Source: an uncultured Bacteroidales bacterium
GTDB lineage: Bacteria; Bacteroidota; Bacteroidia; Bacteroidales; Bacteroidaceae
Assembly (NCBI GenBank): GCA_902788865.1
Contig: CADALZ010000040.1
Span: 1-35,613 of the forward strand
Direction: 5' to 3'
DNA: 35,613 nucleotides
Positions 1 to 7,990 of this stretch are shown in pieces. How positions within the stretch are numbered: position 1 is the stretch's first letter; every line of letters starts with the position of its first letter. The position numbers and the translations under genes were made by a program. The notes beneath the pieces are model-generated. The model saw only the letters and a program-made list of their open reading frames with translations, was not told the origin of the DNA and ran no database searches.

Positions 1-179
1 AAATAGCCAAGGAAAAACGCTCCCTGAACTAAAGTGGACTGGGAAATAGAGATATCCATCACAGTCTGGAAGTGCTTGTTGAGCACATCCATAATGGCAC
101 GGGCAAAGCCCCATAAGAAGAAAAGAGAGGCAACCATAATAAACGGAAGCCGATATTCTTTTTTCACCAACTGACTCAT
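1..179 (-). CDS. MFS sugar permease, FucP-like (N-terminal part only)
   Basis: The reverse strand is open from an ATG at 177-179 to the window edge, giving 59 residues. After a short cytoplasmic start (MSQLVKKEYRLPF) comes a hydrophobic segment with the motif SLFFLWGFARAIMDVLNKHF. This resembles the first transmembrane helix and following loop of the L-fucose/glucose/galactose:H+ symporters (FucP family of the major facilitator superfamily). The family imports a monosaccharide with protons across the inner membrane. The substrate cannot be read from this piece. The start is supported by a TATCTTTG promoter element 20 bases upstream. The gene is divergent from plsC. The rest lies outside the window, so intactness is unknown. 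Confidence 0.75.
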   Translation of the reverse strand, partial: MSQLVKKEYRLPFIMVASLFFLWGFARAIMDVLNKHFQTVMDISISQSTLVQGAFFLGY

Positions 180-198
180 AGCTTCAATAATTTTACAA

Positions 199-206
199 CA
201 AAGATA
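199..206 (-). promoter_or_regulatory. -7 element TATCTTTG of the MFS permease gene
   Basis: The reverse strand reads TATCTTTG, an exact match to the Bacteroidota -7 consensus TAnnTTTG. It predicts a transcript start near 192 and a leader of about 13 bases before the ATG at 179. No clear -33 TTG is visible. Confidence 0.55.
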
Positions 207-228
207 GGGAGATTTCACTTTATTTAGT

Positions 229-236
229 TATTTTTG
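229..236 (+). promoter_or_regulatory. -7 element TATTTTTG of plsC
   Basis: TATTTTTG matches TAnnTTTG and predicts a start near 243, about 12 bases before the ATG at 255. The element covers the TTG at 234 that would give the longest reading frame, which argues that ATG 255 is the true start codon. Confidence 0.55.
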
Positions 237-254
237 CGCTACAAATTAGATACT

Positions 255-1010
255 ATGACACGTTTTTTTTATAATCTATACCTTATTTTTATAGCCGCCC
301 CTATCCTATTGGTGGCTACCATGCTTTGTACCAGTACTGCCATCATAGGTTCCACCATAGGCAATGCCCACTTCTGGGGCTACTATCCTGGCAAGATCTG
401 GTGCCGTATCATCCTGTTCGTTTTACTGATTCCTGTCCACGTAGAAGGCAGGGAGAAAGTGGAGAAACACACTTCCTATGTGTTCGTGCCTAATCATCAG
501 GGAGCTTTCGACATCTTTCTGGTCTATGGCTATCTGAACAGAAACTTCAAATGGATGCTCAAGGAAAGCCTGCGCAAGATACCACTAATAGGCAAAACCT
601 GTGAGAAAAGCGGTTACATCTTCGTGGACAAGAGCAGTCCGACAAAAATAAAAGAAACGATAGACAAGGCTAAAGCTTCTCTCGTAGATGGCGTGTCTTT
701 GGTGGTGTTCCCAGAGGGGGCACGCTCGTTTACTGGACACATGGGACGTTTCAAACGAGGTGCGTTCCAGATGGCAGACGACTTACAACTGAGCGTAGTT
801 CCTATCACGATAGACGGCTCTTTCGACATCATGCCTCGCACCTCTAAATGGATTAAATGGCATCCGCTGCGCATGACCATACACGACCCTATTCCACCCC
901 AGGGCAGTGGCATTGAAAACATACATCGCACCATGAAACTTGCTTATGAAGCCGTAGAGAGTGCCCTGCCAGAAAGGCATAAGGGCTTTGTGGAGAATCC
1001 TGATCAATAA
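255..1010 (+). CDS. plsC: 1-acyl-sn-glycerol-3-phosphate acyltransferase (PlsC family)
   Basis: The 251-residue protein is the expected size for PlsC, which acylates lysophosphatidic acid to phosphatidic acid at the inner membrane. Two hydrophobic stretches lie in residues 8-32 and 49-62. The catalytic NHxxxxD block is NHQGAFDIF, with His81 and Asp86. The substrate-binding block is FPEGARSF at 152-159, followed by a VVPITIDGS strand. The reading frame is open further upstream to a TTG at 234, but that codon lies inside the -7 promoter element, so ATG 255 is preferred. The gene is convergent with the DUF4369 lipoprotein, with 3 bases between the stops. Related acyltransferases acting on other lipids, such as ornithine lipids, share these motifs and cannot be excluded. 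Confidence 0.9.
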   Translation: MTRFFYNLYLIFIAAPILLVATMLCTSTAIIGSTIGNAHFWGYYPGKIWCRIILFVLLIPVHVEGREKVEKHTSYVFVPNHQGAFDIFLVYGYLNRNFKWMLKESLRKIPLIGKTCEKSGYIFVDKSSPTKIKETIDKAKASLVDGVSLVVFPEGARSFTGHMGRFKRGAFQMADDLQLSVVPITIDGSFDIMPRTSKWIKWHPLRMTIHDPIPPQGSGIENIHRTMKLAYEAVESALPERHKGFVENPDQ

Positions 1011-1013
1011 TGA

Positions 1014-1805
1014 TTAATGTCCGCCTGAATTAGTGATTTGCTGCTGATGCTGCTGAAGTATGCGTTCTTCTTCCAAGTTCTGCATCAGACGACGGTTTTC
1101 CTCGATAAGTTGCTGGTTTTCCTTGGCCTTACTGATGAAGTCCTTTACCCATTCCTGATTGAGAAAGCTCTCTGGCGCACTGTTCAGAATGGCTTCTATC
1201 TCATCAGTCAGAATAGGATAAGGCAAGGTGCTGCACATCATCATAAAGACACTGGGACCTAAGATGTTGTTAAAATTATCGCTGATAAACGAGCGGGCAA
1301 AGGCATTCATCTGCCTATTGATGCTGTCTATTTCCTGCTGTATCTGCATGTGTATGAAATCTGGATTAGCACCTTCCATAATCAGTCGTGCTTCACGAGA
1401 GTTCAGGATTCCGAGTTGGCGCTCCATAGAGTTTCGCACCCTGATAAAGTCGTAGAGAGCATCGTTCAGCGGAGTCCCCCCAGCACGCATGGTCTGGTTG
1501 GAGATAGACACGCTGATATCACCATTCTCCAGAATAATCGGCATGATGCCTTGATTGTCGAAGTAGATAGTCACCATGCGTGTGGTGTCTGCCTTGCCAT
1601 TCATGGAGAAAAGGCCATGCACCACCTCAGCAGAATCCACCTCTACCCAATGTCCATCTTGCAGGGTTCGCAAAGACAAAATCTTACCGTCAAGCGTGGT
1701 AATGTCCGAGTTGCCAGTAATCTGATAGGTACTGCTACAGGCACTGAAAGCAGTGAGAAGCACCACCAACATCACCCAAACACCATATTTCGAACTTTTT
1801 TCCAT
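1014..1805 (-). CDS. DUF4369-type lipoprotein
   Basis: This 263-residue protein begins with a lipoprotein signal (MEKSSKYGVWVMLVVLL then TAFSAC, lipid Cys23). The next 100 residues resemble the DUF4369 domain, a beta-rich module often placed in front of thioredoxin-like domains in Bacteroidota: ITGNSDITTLDGK, then a strand ending in VTIYFDN. No thioredoxin fold or CxxC follows. The middle is helical, and residues about 225-258 are rich in Glu and Gln (ENQQLIEENRRLMQNLEEER) and look like a coiled coil. A longer frame exists to 1904, but the lipoprotein signal and a TATCTTTG promoter at 1826-1833 fix the start at 1805. The function is unknown; an envelope-anchored structural or sensing role is only a guess. 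Confidence 0.8.
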   Translation of the reverse strand: MEKSSKYGVWVMLVVLLTAFSACSSTYQITGNSDITTLDGKILSLRTLQDGHWVEVDSAEVVHGLFSMNGKADTTRMVTIYFDNQGIMPIILENGDISVSISNQTMRAGGTPLNDALYDFIRVRNSMERQLGILNSREARLIMEGANPDFIHMQIQQEIDSINRQMNAFARSFISDNFNNILGPSVFMMMCSTLPYPILTDEIEAILNSAPESFLNQEWVKDFISKAKENQQLIEENRRLMQNLEEERILQQHQQQITNSGGH

Positions 1806-1825
1806 TATTCTTCGCTTTGTCTCGA

Positions 1826-1833
1826 CAAAGATA
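1826..1833 (-). promoter_or_regulatory. -7 element TATCTTTG of the DUF4369 lipoprotein gene
   Basis: The reverse strand carries an exact TAnnTTTG match, with a predicted start near 1819 and ATG at 1805. It lies downstream of the first possible start of the longer frame (1904), so it supports the shorter protein. Confidence 0.55.
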
Positions 1834-1887
1834 GGAAGATTCTGAAAAAAAGATTCGCCCAAGAAAGGTATTTTCAAATGCTTTATG

Positions 1888-1895
1888 TATTTTTG
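1888..1895 (+). promoter_or_regulatory. -7 element TATTTTTG upstream of dpp7
   Basis: An exact TAnnTTTG match predicts a start near 1902 and a leader of about 50 bases. The leader contains a small stem (AGGCT-6-AGCCT, about 1904-1919). It is divergent from the promoter at 1826-1833. Confidence 0.5.
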
Positions 1896-1951
1896 CACAA
1901 TCAAGGCTGCGACAAGCCTATTTATTAAACTTAGATAAGATTTTTTAAGAA

Positions 1952-4087
1952 ATGAAACTGAAGAATTTCATCCTTGCAGCTACAACTGCATTATTTACCC
2001 TCCAGTCTCAGGCAGACGAGGGTATGTGGTTGCTACAACTCATGCAACAACAACATTCCATAGACCTGATGAAGAAACAAGGTCTGAAGCTGGAAGCCAG
2101 CGACATTTACAACCCTAACGGAGTATCACTGAAAGATGCGGTAGGCATCTTCGGCGGTGGATGTACAGGTGAAATCATTTCACCAGATGGCTTAGTGCTC
2201 ACCAATCATCACTGCGGCTACAGCGCCATTCAGCGCCATAGTTCCGTGGAGCATGACTACCTCACAGATGGTTTCTGGGCCATGCGCCAAGAAGACGAAT
2301 TGCCCAACGAACGTCTGAGTTTCAGCTTCGTGCATAGCATTATAGATGTGACAGACATAGTGAATGCCGATATTAAGAGTGGAAAAATCTCTGAGGTAGA
2401 GTCTATGACTCGTCCTTACCTTAATAAGTTGTCTCAAGAGCAGATGGCCAAAAGCGAGCTGAACGGAAAGCCTGGCATTCGCGCACAGGTGTACCCATTC
2501 TACGCTGGCAATAGCTTCTACCTTATTATTTATAAGGTGTATTCTGATGTTCGTATGGTGGCAGCCCCACCTTCAAGCATCGGTAAGTTCGGTGGTGAGA
2601 CAGACAACTGGATGTGGCCCCGCCATACGTGCGACTTTAGCGTATTCCGCATCTACGCTGATGCCAATGGCGAGCCTGCTCCTTACAGTCCTAACAATGT
2701 TCCCCTGAAAACGCCTAAATACCTCCCTGTATCTCTGAAGGGTCTGAATGAGAACGACTATGCCATGGTGTTGGGATTCCCCGGCAGCACCAGTCGCTAC
2801 CTCACCGCTTCTGAGGTTCGCGAGCGCATGCAGACTACCAATCAGGCAGAAATCGACGTGCGTGGCGTACGTCTGGAAGTACTTCGTGAAAAAATGGCAG
2901 CCAGCGACAAGACCCGTATCCAGTATGCCAACAAGTTTGCTGGCAGCAGCAATTACTGGAAGAACTCGATTGGTATGAACGAGGCTATCATCGACAACAA
3001 GGTGCTGGAAGCTAAAGCAGAACAAGAGCGTCAGTTCAACATCTTTGCTCAGGGCAAGCCTGAATACGAAGGTGTGGTAGCTAAAATCAACGCTGCTGTA
3101 GAAAAAGCCATCCCTGTAGAGCGTCAGATGGACTATCTCGTAGAATACAGAAGCGCCATTGAATTCAGAACACCTATCGACCTTATGGATCAGATGAAGG
3201 AGGCTTTGCAGAAGAAAGACAAGGCTAAGGTGGAAGAACTGAAAGGACAGCTAAACAGCGCTTTCGAGCAGATACACAATAAAGACTATGACCACGAGGT
3301 GGATCGTGCTGTAGCTAAGGCCTTAATGCCAGCCATGAGTGAGTTCCTGAGTCTGTCAGAGCTGCCTGATTATTATCAGACAGTAACAGACTTTGATGCC
3401 TACGTGGACAACATCTACGACAACTCCATATTGGCCAACCGTACCAACCTGGATAAATTCCTCAAGAAGCCAACCGTGAAGGCTATCGACCGTGATCCTT
3501 CTTTGGCTTCCATGCGCTCGTTCACAGATTGCTATACTAAGGCTGTGGAGAAATACATGGAAGTAGAAGACTTAACACTGCTGCACAAGGCGTATATCCG
3601 TGGCTTGAACGAGATGAAGGATACTCCTGCTTATAGCGATGCCAACTTCACCATGCGTTTGACTTATGGCAATGTGAAGAGCTATGAGCCTCGTGATGCT
3701 GTGCATTATAAATATTACACCACAGCTGATGGCGTATTGGAGAAAGAGGATCCAACCAATCCTGAATTCGTAGTACCTGCTAAGTTGAAGGAACTGATTC
3801 AGAAGCGCGACTTTGGACGTTATGCCATGGCCGATGGCACACTCCCAGCCTGCTTCCTCACTACCAACGATATCACCGGTGGAAACTCTGGTAGCCCAGT
3901 GATGGACGCAGAGGGCAATCTGATTGGCATTGCATTCGATGGCAACTGGGAAAGCTTAAGTGGCGATATCAACTTCGACAACGATTTGCAGCGTTGCATC
4001 GCAGTAGATATCCGCTATGTGTTGTTTGTGATTGACAAGCTAGGCAATTGCCAGAGATTGATTAATGAAATGAAGATTATTCAATAA
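1952..4087 (+). CDS. dpp7: S46 family dipeptidyl peptidase, DPP7 type
   Basis: The 711-residue protein has the length of S46 dipeptidyl peptidases, periplasmic serine enzymes that release dipeptides from peptide N-termini in asaccharolytic or proteolytic Bacteroidota. A signal peptide ends at Ala21 (TLQSQA before DEGMW). The chymotrypsin-like triad is visible: His87 in TNHHCGY, Asp228 in the WPRHTCDFS block and Ser646 in GGNSGSP. The residue 18 after the catalytic Ser is Gly664 (FDGNWE). In this family Gly marks DPP7, which prefers hydrophobic P1, and Arg marks DPP11, which prefers Asp/Glu. The assignment rests on this position and has not been tested. Residue 227, next to the catalytic Asp, is Cys, whereas the neighbouring paralogue has Gly. 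It is followed by dpp11 after a 77-base gap holding a large hairpin. Confidence 0.93.
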   Translation: MKLKNFILAATTALFTLQSQADEGMWLLQLMQQQHSIDLMKKQGLKLEASDIYNPNGVSLKDAVGIFGGGCTGEIISPDGLVLTNHHCGYSAIQRHSSVEHDYLTDGFWAMRQEDELPNERLSFSFVHSIIDVTDIVNADIKSGKISEVESMTRPYLNKLSQEQMAKSELNGKPGIRAQVYPFYAGNSFYLIIYKVYSDVRMVAAPPSSIGKFGGETDNWMWPRHTCDFSVFRIYADANGEPAPYSPNNVPLKTPKYLPVSLKGLNENDYAMVLGFPGSTSRYLTASEVRERMQTTNQAEIDVRGVRLEVLREKMAASDKTRIQYANKFAGSSNYWKNSIGMNEAIIDNKVLEAKAEQERQFNIFAQGKPEYEGVVAKINAAVEKAIPVERQMDYLVEYRSAIEFRTPIDLMDQMKEALQKKDKAKVEELKGQLNSAFEQIHNKDYDHEVDRAVAKALMPAMSEFLSLSELPDYYQTVTDFDAYVDNIYDNSILANRTNLDKFLKKPTVKAIDRDPSLASMRSFTDCYTKAVEKYMEVEDLTLLHKAYIRGLNEMKDTPAYSDANFTMRLTYGNVKSYEPRDAVHYKYYTTADGVLEKEDPTNPEFVVPAKLKELIQKRDFGRYAMADGTLPACFLTTNDITGGNSGSPVMDAEGNLIGIAFDGNWESLSGDINFDNDLQRCIAVDIRYVLFVIDKLGNCQRLINEMKIIQ

Positions 4088-4094
4088 GTTTAAC

Positions 4095-4145
4095 CAACGG
4101 GTTATACGGGTCAATTCCTTTTTATGGAATCCGTATAACCCGTTG
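4095..4145 (+). terminator. Large intergenic stem-loop between dpp7 and dpp11
   Basis: A perfect 15-bp inverted repeat (CAACGGGTTATACGG at 4095-4109, reverse complement at 4131-4145) surrounds an inner 5-bp stem (ATTCC/GGAAT) and a T-rich loop. There is no T-run after the stem, so a classical intrinsic terminator is unlikely. It may attenuate read-through or protect the dpp7 transcript 3' end. No TAnnTTTG promoter is seen before dpp11. Confidence 0.5.
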
Positions 4146-4164
4146 ATATTTAAAAACATATACT

Positions 4165-6336
4165 ATGAAAATATTTAGAACTCTACTCGTTGCGGCTGTA
4201 TCCTTCACTATCCTGCCTTTGCAGGCCGACGAAGGCATGTGGATGCTTACCGACCTGAAAAAACAAAATGAAGTGGTAATGCGCCAACTCGGCTTGGATC
4301 TTTCTGTGGATGAAATCTATAATCCTAACGGCATCTCACTCAAAGACGCAGTGATTCACTTCGGCAGTGGCTGCACAGGTGAAGTGATCTCTGCCGAAGG
4401 TCTGGTCATAACCAATCACCACTGCGGCTATAGCGCTATCCAGCAGCAGAGCAGTGTGGAGCACGACTATCTGACAGACGGTTTCTGGGCACGCTCCAAA
4501 GCTGAGGAACTGCCCATCCGAGGATTGACCATCACCTTCATCGACAAGATTCTGGATGTGACGGACTATGTGATGGAGCAACTGAAGAAAGATCCAGACC
4601 CACAGGGAACCAACTTCCTTTCTCCAAGTTATCTACAGCAGGTGGCACAGCGCTTTCAGGCCGATGAACATATTCAGCTTGGAAAAGGTCAAAGCATGAC
4701 ACTTTCTGCTTTCTATGGCGGTAATCGCTATTATGCTTTCATCCAGACTACCTACAACGACATCCGTATGGTGGGTGCTCCTCCTTCCAGCATAGGAAAG
4801 TTCGGAGCAGATACAGACAACTGGATGTGGACACGTCATACTGGCGATTTCTCTCTCTTCCGCATTTATGCTGACGCCAATGGCCAACCTGCTGCCTATA
4901 GTAAGGACAACCAGCCCCTGAAGGTGAAGAAACATCTTACCATCAGTATGGCTGGCTACAAGGAGGGCGACTTCACGTTTGTGATGGGCTTCCCTGGACG
5001 CAACTGGCGCTATATGATCAGTGATGAGGTAGAAGAGCGTATGCAGACTACCAACTTCATGCGCCATCATATCCGCGACGTACGCCAGAATGCCCTTATG
5101 GAAGAAATGCTTAAAGATGCAGCCGTACGCATTCACTATGCCAGCATCTATGCCTCTTCGGCCAACTACTGGAAAAATGCCATCGGCATGAACGAAGGCC
5201 TCATCCGTTTGAACATCCTTGATGTGAAACGCCAACAGCAAGAAGCCCTGCTGGCGCGTGGCCGCCAACTGGGCGACAATAGTTACCAACAGGCTTACGA
5301 CCAGATTCGCAGCATCGTGCAGCAGCGCTTCCGCCCTCTATACGACCAGCAAGCACTGCAAGAGGCATTCGTGACGGCCATGCCATTCACACGCATACCC
5401 AGTACTACGGCATTGGTGACAGCTCTGAATAAGAAAGATAAAGCTGCTATCCGTAAAGCTGCCGACAGCTTGAAGATAGCTGCCGATGCCTATTTTGAGA
5501 ACACCCTGGTATTCCCTGAAGTAGAACGCAAGGTAGCTAAAGAAGTCATCCGAGCCTATGCCGAATATGTTCCTACAGAAGAACGCCTCGGCGTTTTCGG
5601 AGCCATTGATAAAATCTTCAATGGAAATACAGATGCTTTCATTGATGCCATATTCGATCAATCCATCTTTACAAGTCCTGAACGATTCAACAAGTTTATC
5701 GCCAAGCCCAAGCTAAAGACGTTGGCTAATGATTGGCTGGTACTGCTTCGTGCCTCCATCACTGATAACCAGATGAAGACTACCATGCAGATGCTGGAAG
5801 CCAATCGTAATTATGATGCGGCACACAAAGTTTGGGTAAAGGGTATCATGGACATGAAGCTGGCCAATGGAGAGCCTATCTATCCTGATGCGAATTCGAC
5901 CCTCCGTCTGACTTACGGACAAGTGAAGCCTTATGAGCCAAACGATGGTGTGGTATACAACTATTACACCACGCTCAAAGGCGTAATGGAGAAAGAAGAT
6001 CCTAATAACTATGAGTTTGTGGTTCCAGCACGCCTGAAGCATCTCTATGAGCAAAAAGATTTCGGACGCTATGCTTTGCCAAATGGTGAAATGCCAGTCA
6101 ATTTCTTGGTATGCACAGACAATACAGGTGGCAATTCTGGCAGTCCGGTGTTCAATGCTAAGGGGCAGCTCATCGGTGTTGGATTCGACAGAAACTATGA
6201 AGGATTGACTGGCGACATTGCCTACCGTCCTTCTTCACAGCGTGCTATATGTGTAGATATCCGCTATGTCTTATTTATCATAGATAAGTTTGCTGGTGCC
6301 CAAAACATACTTAATGAATTAACCATCGAGCCATGA
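4165..6336 (+). CDS. dpp11: S46 family dipeptidyl peptidase, DPP11 type
   Basis: The 723-residue paralogue of the preceding enzyme has a signal peptide ending at Ala21 (LPLQA before DEGMW). Its triad is His86 (TNHHCGY), Asp228 (TRHTGDFS) and Ser658 (GGNSGSP). The specificity position 18 residues after Ser is Arg676 (FDRNYE), the hallmark of DPP11, which releases dipeptides with Asp or Glu at P1. Together the pair would cover hydrophobic and acidic P1 residues in periplasmic peptide digestion. No promoter consensus was found in the gap before it, so co-transcription with dpp7 is likely. Its stop overlaps the next start (ATGA at 6333-6336), which suggests translational coupling to the DsbA-like gene. 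Confidence 0.93.
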   Translation: MKIFRTLLVAAVSFTILPLQADEGMWMLTDLKKQNEVVMRQLGLDLSVDEIYNPNGISLKDAVIHFGSGCTGEVISAEGLVITNHHCGYSAIQQQSSVEHDYLTDGFWARSKAEELPIRGLTITFIDKILDVTDYVMEQLKKDPDPQGTNFLSPSYLQQVAQRFQADEHIQLGKGQSMTLSAFYGGNRYYAFIQTTYNDIRMVGAPPSSIGKFGADTDNWMWTRHTGDFSLFRIYADANGQPAAYSKDNQPLKVKKHLTISMAGYKEGDFTFVMGFPGRNWRYMISDEVEERMQTTNFMRHHIRDVRQNALMEEMLKDAAVRIHYASIYASSANYWKNAIGMNEGLIRLNILDVKRQQQEALLARGRQLGDNSYQQAYDQIRSIVQQRFRPLYDQQALQEAFVTAMPFTRIPSTTALVTALNKKDKAAIRKAADSLKIAADAYFENTLVFPEVERKVAKEVIRAYAEYVPTEERLGVFGAIDKIFNGNTDAFIDAIFDQSIFTSPERFNKFIAKPKLKTLANDWLVLLRASITDNQMKTTMQMLEANRNYDAAHKVWVKGIMDMKLANGEPIYPDANSTLRLTYGQVKPYEPNDGVVYNYYTTLKGVMEKEDPNNYEFVVPARLKHLYEQKDFGRYALPNGEMPVNFLVCTDNTGGNSGSPVFNAKGQLIGVGFDRNYEGLTGDIAYRPSSQRAICVDIRYVLFIIDKFAGAQNILNELTIEP

Positions 6337-6980
6337 AGATAATCTATGTGATGGATCCCTATGACGGCTGGTGCTATGCAGGCTCAGAAAACATTCTGCG
6401 CCTGTATATGCGCTACCGTTCATTGCTACAGTTTGAAGTGCTTCCTGCTGGCATGCTCAGGGGTGAGCTCTGCTGCCAACACCGGCCAGACAATGCTACT
6501 GCTGCCCTGCGCAGTCTGAGAGCGATTGAAAAAGAGACAAAGGCACACTTTGGAGAGAAGCATAAACAGGCTTTGCAGAACCAAGAATTTCTGATGGATA
6601 GTGAAGTACCTTGTCGAGCCATCATGGCTGTGCGCCAGCTGGCTCCCGAACAGACGCTGCCTTTCACTCATGCCTTACTCCATGCTCGATTTAATCATGG
6701 CATGGATCTTAATGACAAAGCCACTTATCTGGAACTCTGTGAGTTGCTCGACATTGACAAGCAAGCGTTCTACAAAACATTCACATCCGACGAAACCAAA
6801 GAGCTTACAAGTAGGAGTTTTCAGGTAGCCGATGAGCTGGCTGAGACCTACCCTACACTGCTCTATGTGGATGAGGACATGACACTCAATCTGGCCAAGG
6901 GCTACACCCCTTATGACATCCTCGACCTTCGCATAGACCGTATCTTGAAAGGCGAAGCCACCGGATTGGAAGAAGAATAA
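6333..6980 (+). CDS. DsbA/FrnE-like thioredoxin-fold protein with a single active-site Cys
   Basis: The 215-residue protein starts with a beta strand followed by DPYDGWCYAGSENI. The cytosolic DsbA-family (FrnE-like) proteins of this type normally read DPxCxWCYG, with a CxxC redox pair. Here the first Cys position is Asp11 and only Cys14 remains. A helical insertion follows (residues about 45-160), then a thioredoxin-like C-terminal half ending YDILDLRIDRILKG. There is no signal peptide, so it is probably cytoplasmic. It overlaps dpp11 by four bases and may be translated with it. Without the nucleophilic Cys it cannot be a normal dithiol oxidase. A glutathione-S-transferase-like, monothiol or chaperone role is possible. 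The family is fairly clear, the function is not. Confidence 0.75.
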   Translation: MKIIYVMDPYDGWCYAGSENILRLYMRYRSLLQFEVLPAGMLRGELCCQHRPDNATAALRSLRAIEKETKAHFGEKHKQALQNQEFLMDSEVPCRAIMAVRQLAPEQTLPFTHALLHARFNHGMDLNDKATYLELCELLDIDKQAFYKTFTSDETKELTSRSFQVADELAETYPTLLYVDEDMTLNLAKGYTPYDILDLRIDRILKGEATGLEEE

Positions 6981-7004
6981 CGATAAACACTCAATGAGAT
7001 TATT

Positions 7005-7742
7005 ATGAAAAAGATTGTTGTATTAGTGGCCACCTTTCTCATGGCTGTAGGCTCTGCCTCTGCACAAATCATGAAATCGGCCGACTTGGAGAAATATGCC
7101 AAGGTACGTTATGGTGATAAATGGCTGGACGCAGCCAAGAACCTCAGTGCCGAACTGACACTCGATAAGAATGAATCGCTCACCTATCAGCAAATCATAG
7201 ATGCCCCAGGCAAAACCAAGAACCAGCTCTATATCCTGCTCAACTATTGGGCAACCGCTACGTTTCAGGATAGGCAGGCTATCACACTGGACGATAAAGA
7301 GAGCGGTACCATCATCATTTCTTCCACGATGCCCAACATTGTTGAGCACACAGGTACACTCAACGAGTATAGCATTAGCATCACACCTGTCATCAAGATA
7401 GATATTAAGGATGAGCGCATACGCGTCACCTACACCGTGCAGAACTACGACATCTTGAACAACTCAGGCGCAGGATGGCTTGGTGGCATATTACGCGATG
7501 AGAATGAAGGACGCAGAGTTTACGGCGACAATAAGCGCATGAAAGATGACAAGACCGACCGCAACCTGTATGATGAGCAATGGGAAATAGCTCATCACTA
7601 TCCGTTCGTTGAAAAAGATGCCCAGAAACGCTCTTCTGCCAAGGCTCTGGTGATGACTCACGCCTACTCCAATGCAGTGATGGATAAGATTGAAGAGGCT
7701 GTGAAAAACGGCATCGTAGGCAATGAAGATGACGATTGGTAA
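7005..7742 (+). CDS. Secreted DUF4468-like protein of unknown function
   Basis: The 245-residue protein has a clear signal peptide (MKKIVVLVATFLMAVGSASA, cut before Gln21), so it is exported. Residues about 50-165 show alternating strands and helices (SLTYQQIIDAPGKTKNQLY, then GTIIISSTMP and IRVTYTVQNY). This pattern resembles the DUF4468 family, small secreted Bacteroidota proteins with a predicted TBP-like fold; the assignment is tentative. The C-terminus is charged and ends in an acidic EDDDW. It lies 24 bases after the DsbA-like gene on the same strand, so it may be the last gene of the peptidase operon. The role is unknown. Confidence 0.7.
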   Translation: MKKIVVLVATFLMAVGSASAQIMKSADLEKYAKVRYGDKWLDAAKNLSAELTLDKNESLTYQQIIDAPGKTKNQLYILLNYWATATFQDRQAITLDDKESGTIIISSTMPNIVEHTGTLNEYSISITPVIKIDIKDERIRVTYTVQNYDILNNSGAGWLGGILRDENEGRRVYGDNKRMKDDKTDRNLYDEQWEIAHHYPFVEKDAQKRSSAKALVMTHAYSNAVMDKIEEAVKNGIVGNEDDDW

Positions 7743-7803
7743 TCCTGTTTTCTCACTAAAAAGAAGTTTTTTTGCATTTATTTGAAAAAAAGTTGAGAAA
7801 TTG

Positions 7804-7834
7804 TTTGTCAGTCCCAAAAAAGTCCTTACCTTTG
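7804..7834 (+). promoter_or_regulatory. Promoter of tRNA-Pro (TTTG-19-TACCTTTG)
   Basis: A -33 TTTG at 7804-7807 and a -7 TACCTTTG at 7827-7834 are separated by 19 bases, the spacing typical of the Bacteroidota primary sigma factor. The predicted start near 7841 is about 20 bases before the tRNA. It is one of the two best promoters in the window. Confidence 0.65.
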
Positions 7835-7860
7835 CAACCGCTTTCGAGAACGAAAGTATT

Positions 7861-7935
7861 CGGGGTGTAGCGCAGTCCGGTTAGCGCACCTGCTTTGGGA
7901 GCAGGGGGTCCCAGGTTCGAATCCTGGTACCCCGA
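7861..7935 (+). tRNA. tRNA-Pro (anticodon TGG)
   Basis: The sequence folds as a cloverleaf. The acceptor stem pairs CGGGGTG with TACCCCG and has discriminator A7935. The anticodon stem CCTGC/GCAGG holds the loop TTTGGGA, with anticodon TGG at 7896-7898. The T arm is CCAGG-TTCGAAT-CCTGG. The CCA end is not encoded (CAC follows), so it would be added after transcription. A strong promoter precedes it and a hairpin terminator follows. Confidence 0.95.
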
Positions 7936-7940
7936 CACAA

Positions 7941-7977
7941 AAAAAGAGGTTCTTCGTTATGAAGAACCTCTTTTTTA
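7941..7977 (+). terminator. Bidirectional intrinsic terminator
   Basis: A perfect stem GAGGTTCTTC/GAAGAACCTC with loop GTTAT (7946-7970) is flanked by A-runs on the left and T-runs on the right. It can therefore stop transcription in both directions: after the tRNA on the plus strand and after the GH9 gene (stop at 7991) on the minus strand. Confidence 0.85.
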
Positions 7978-7990
7978 TTCTACCCTACTC

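Noticed and set aside
234-254. Longer PlsC start at TTG 234
   Set aside because: The codon lies inside the TATTTTTG promoter element and would add only seven residues before a good ATG.
4633-5289. Minus-strand reading frame of 218 codons inside dpp11
   Set aside because: Shadow of a strongly supported peptidase gene, with no signal, motif or promoter.
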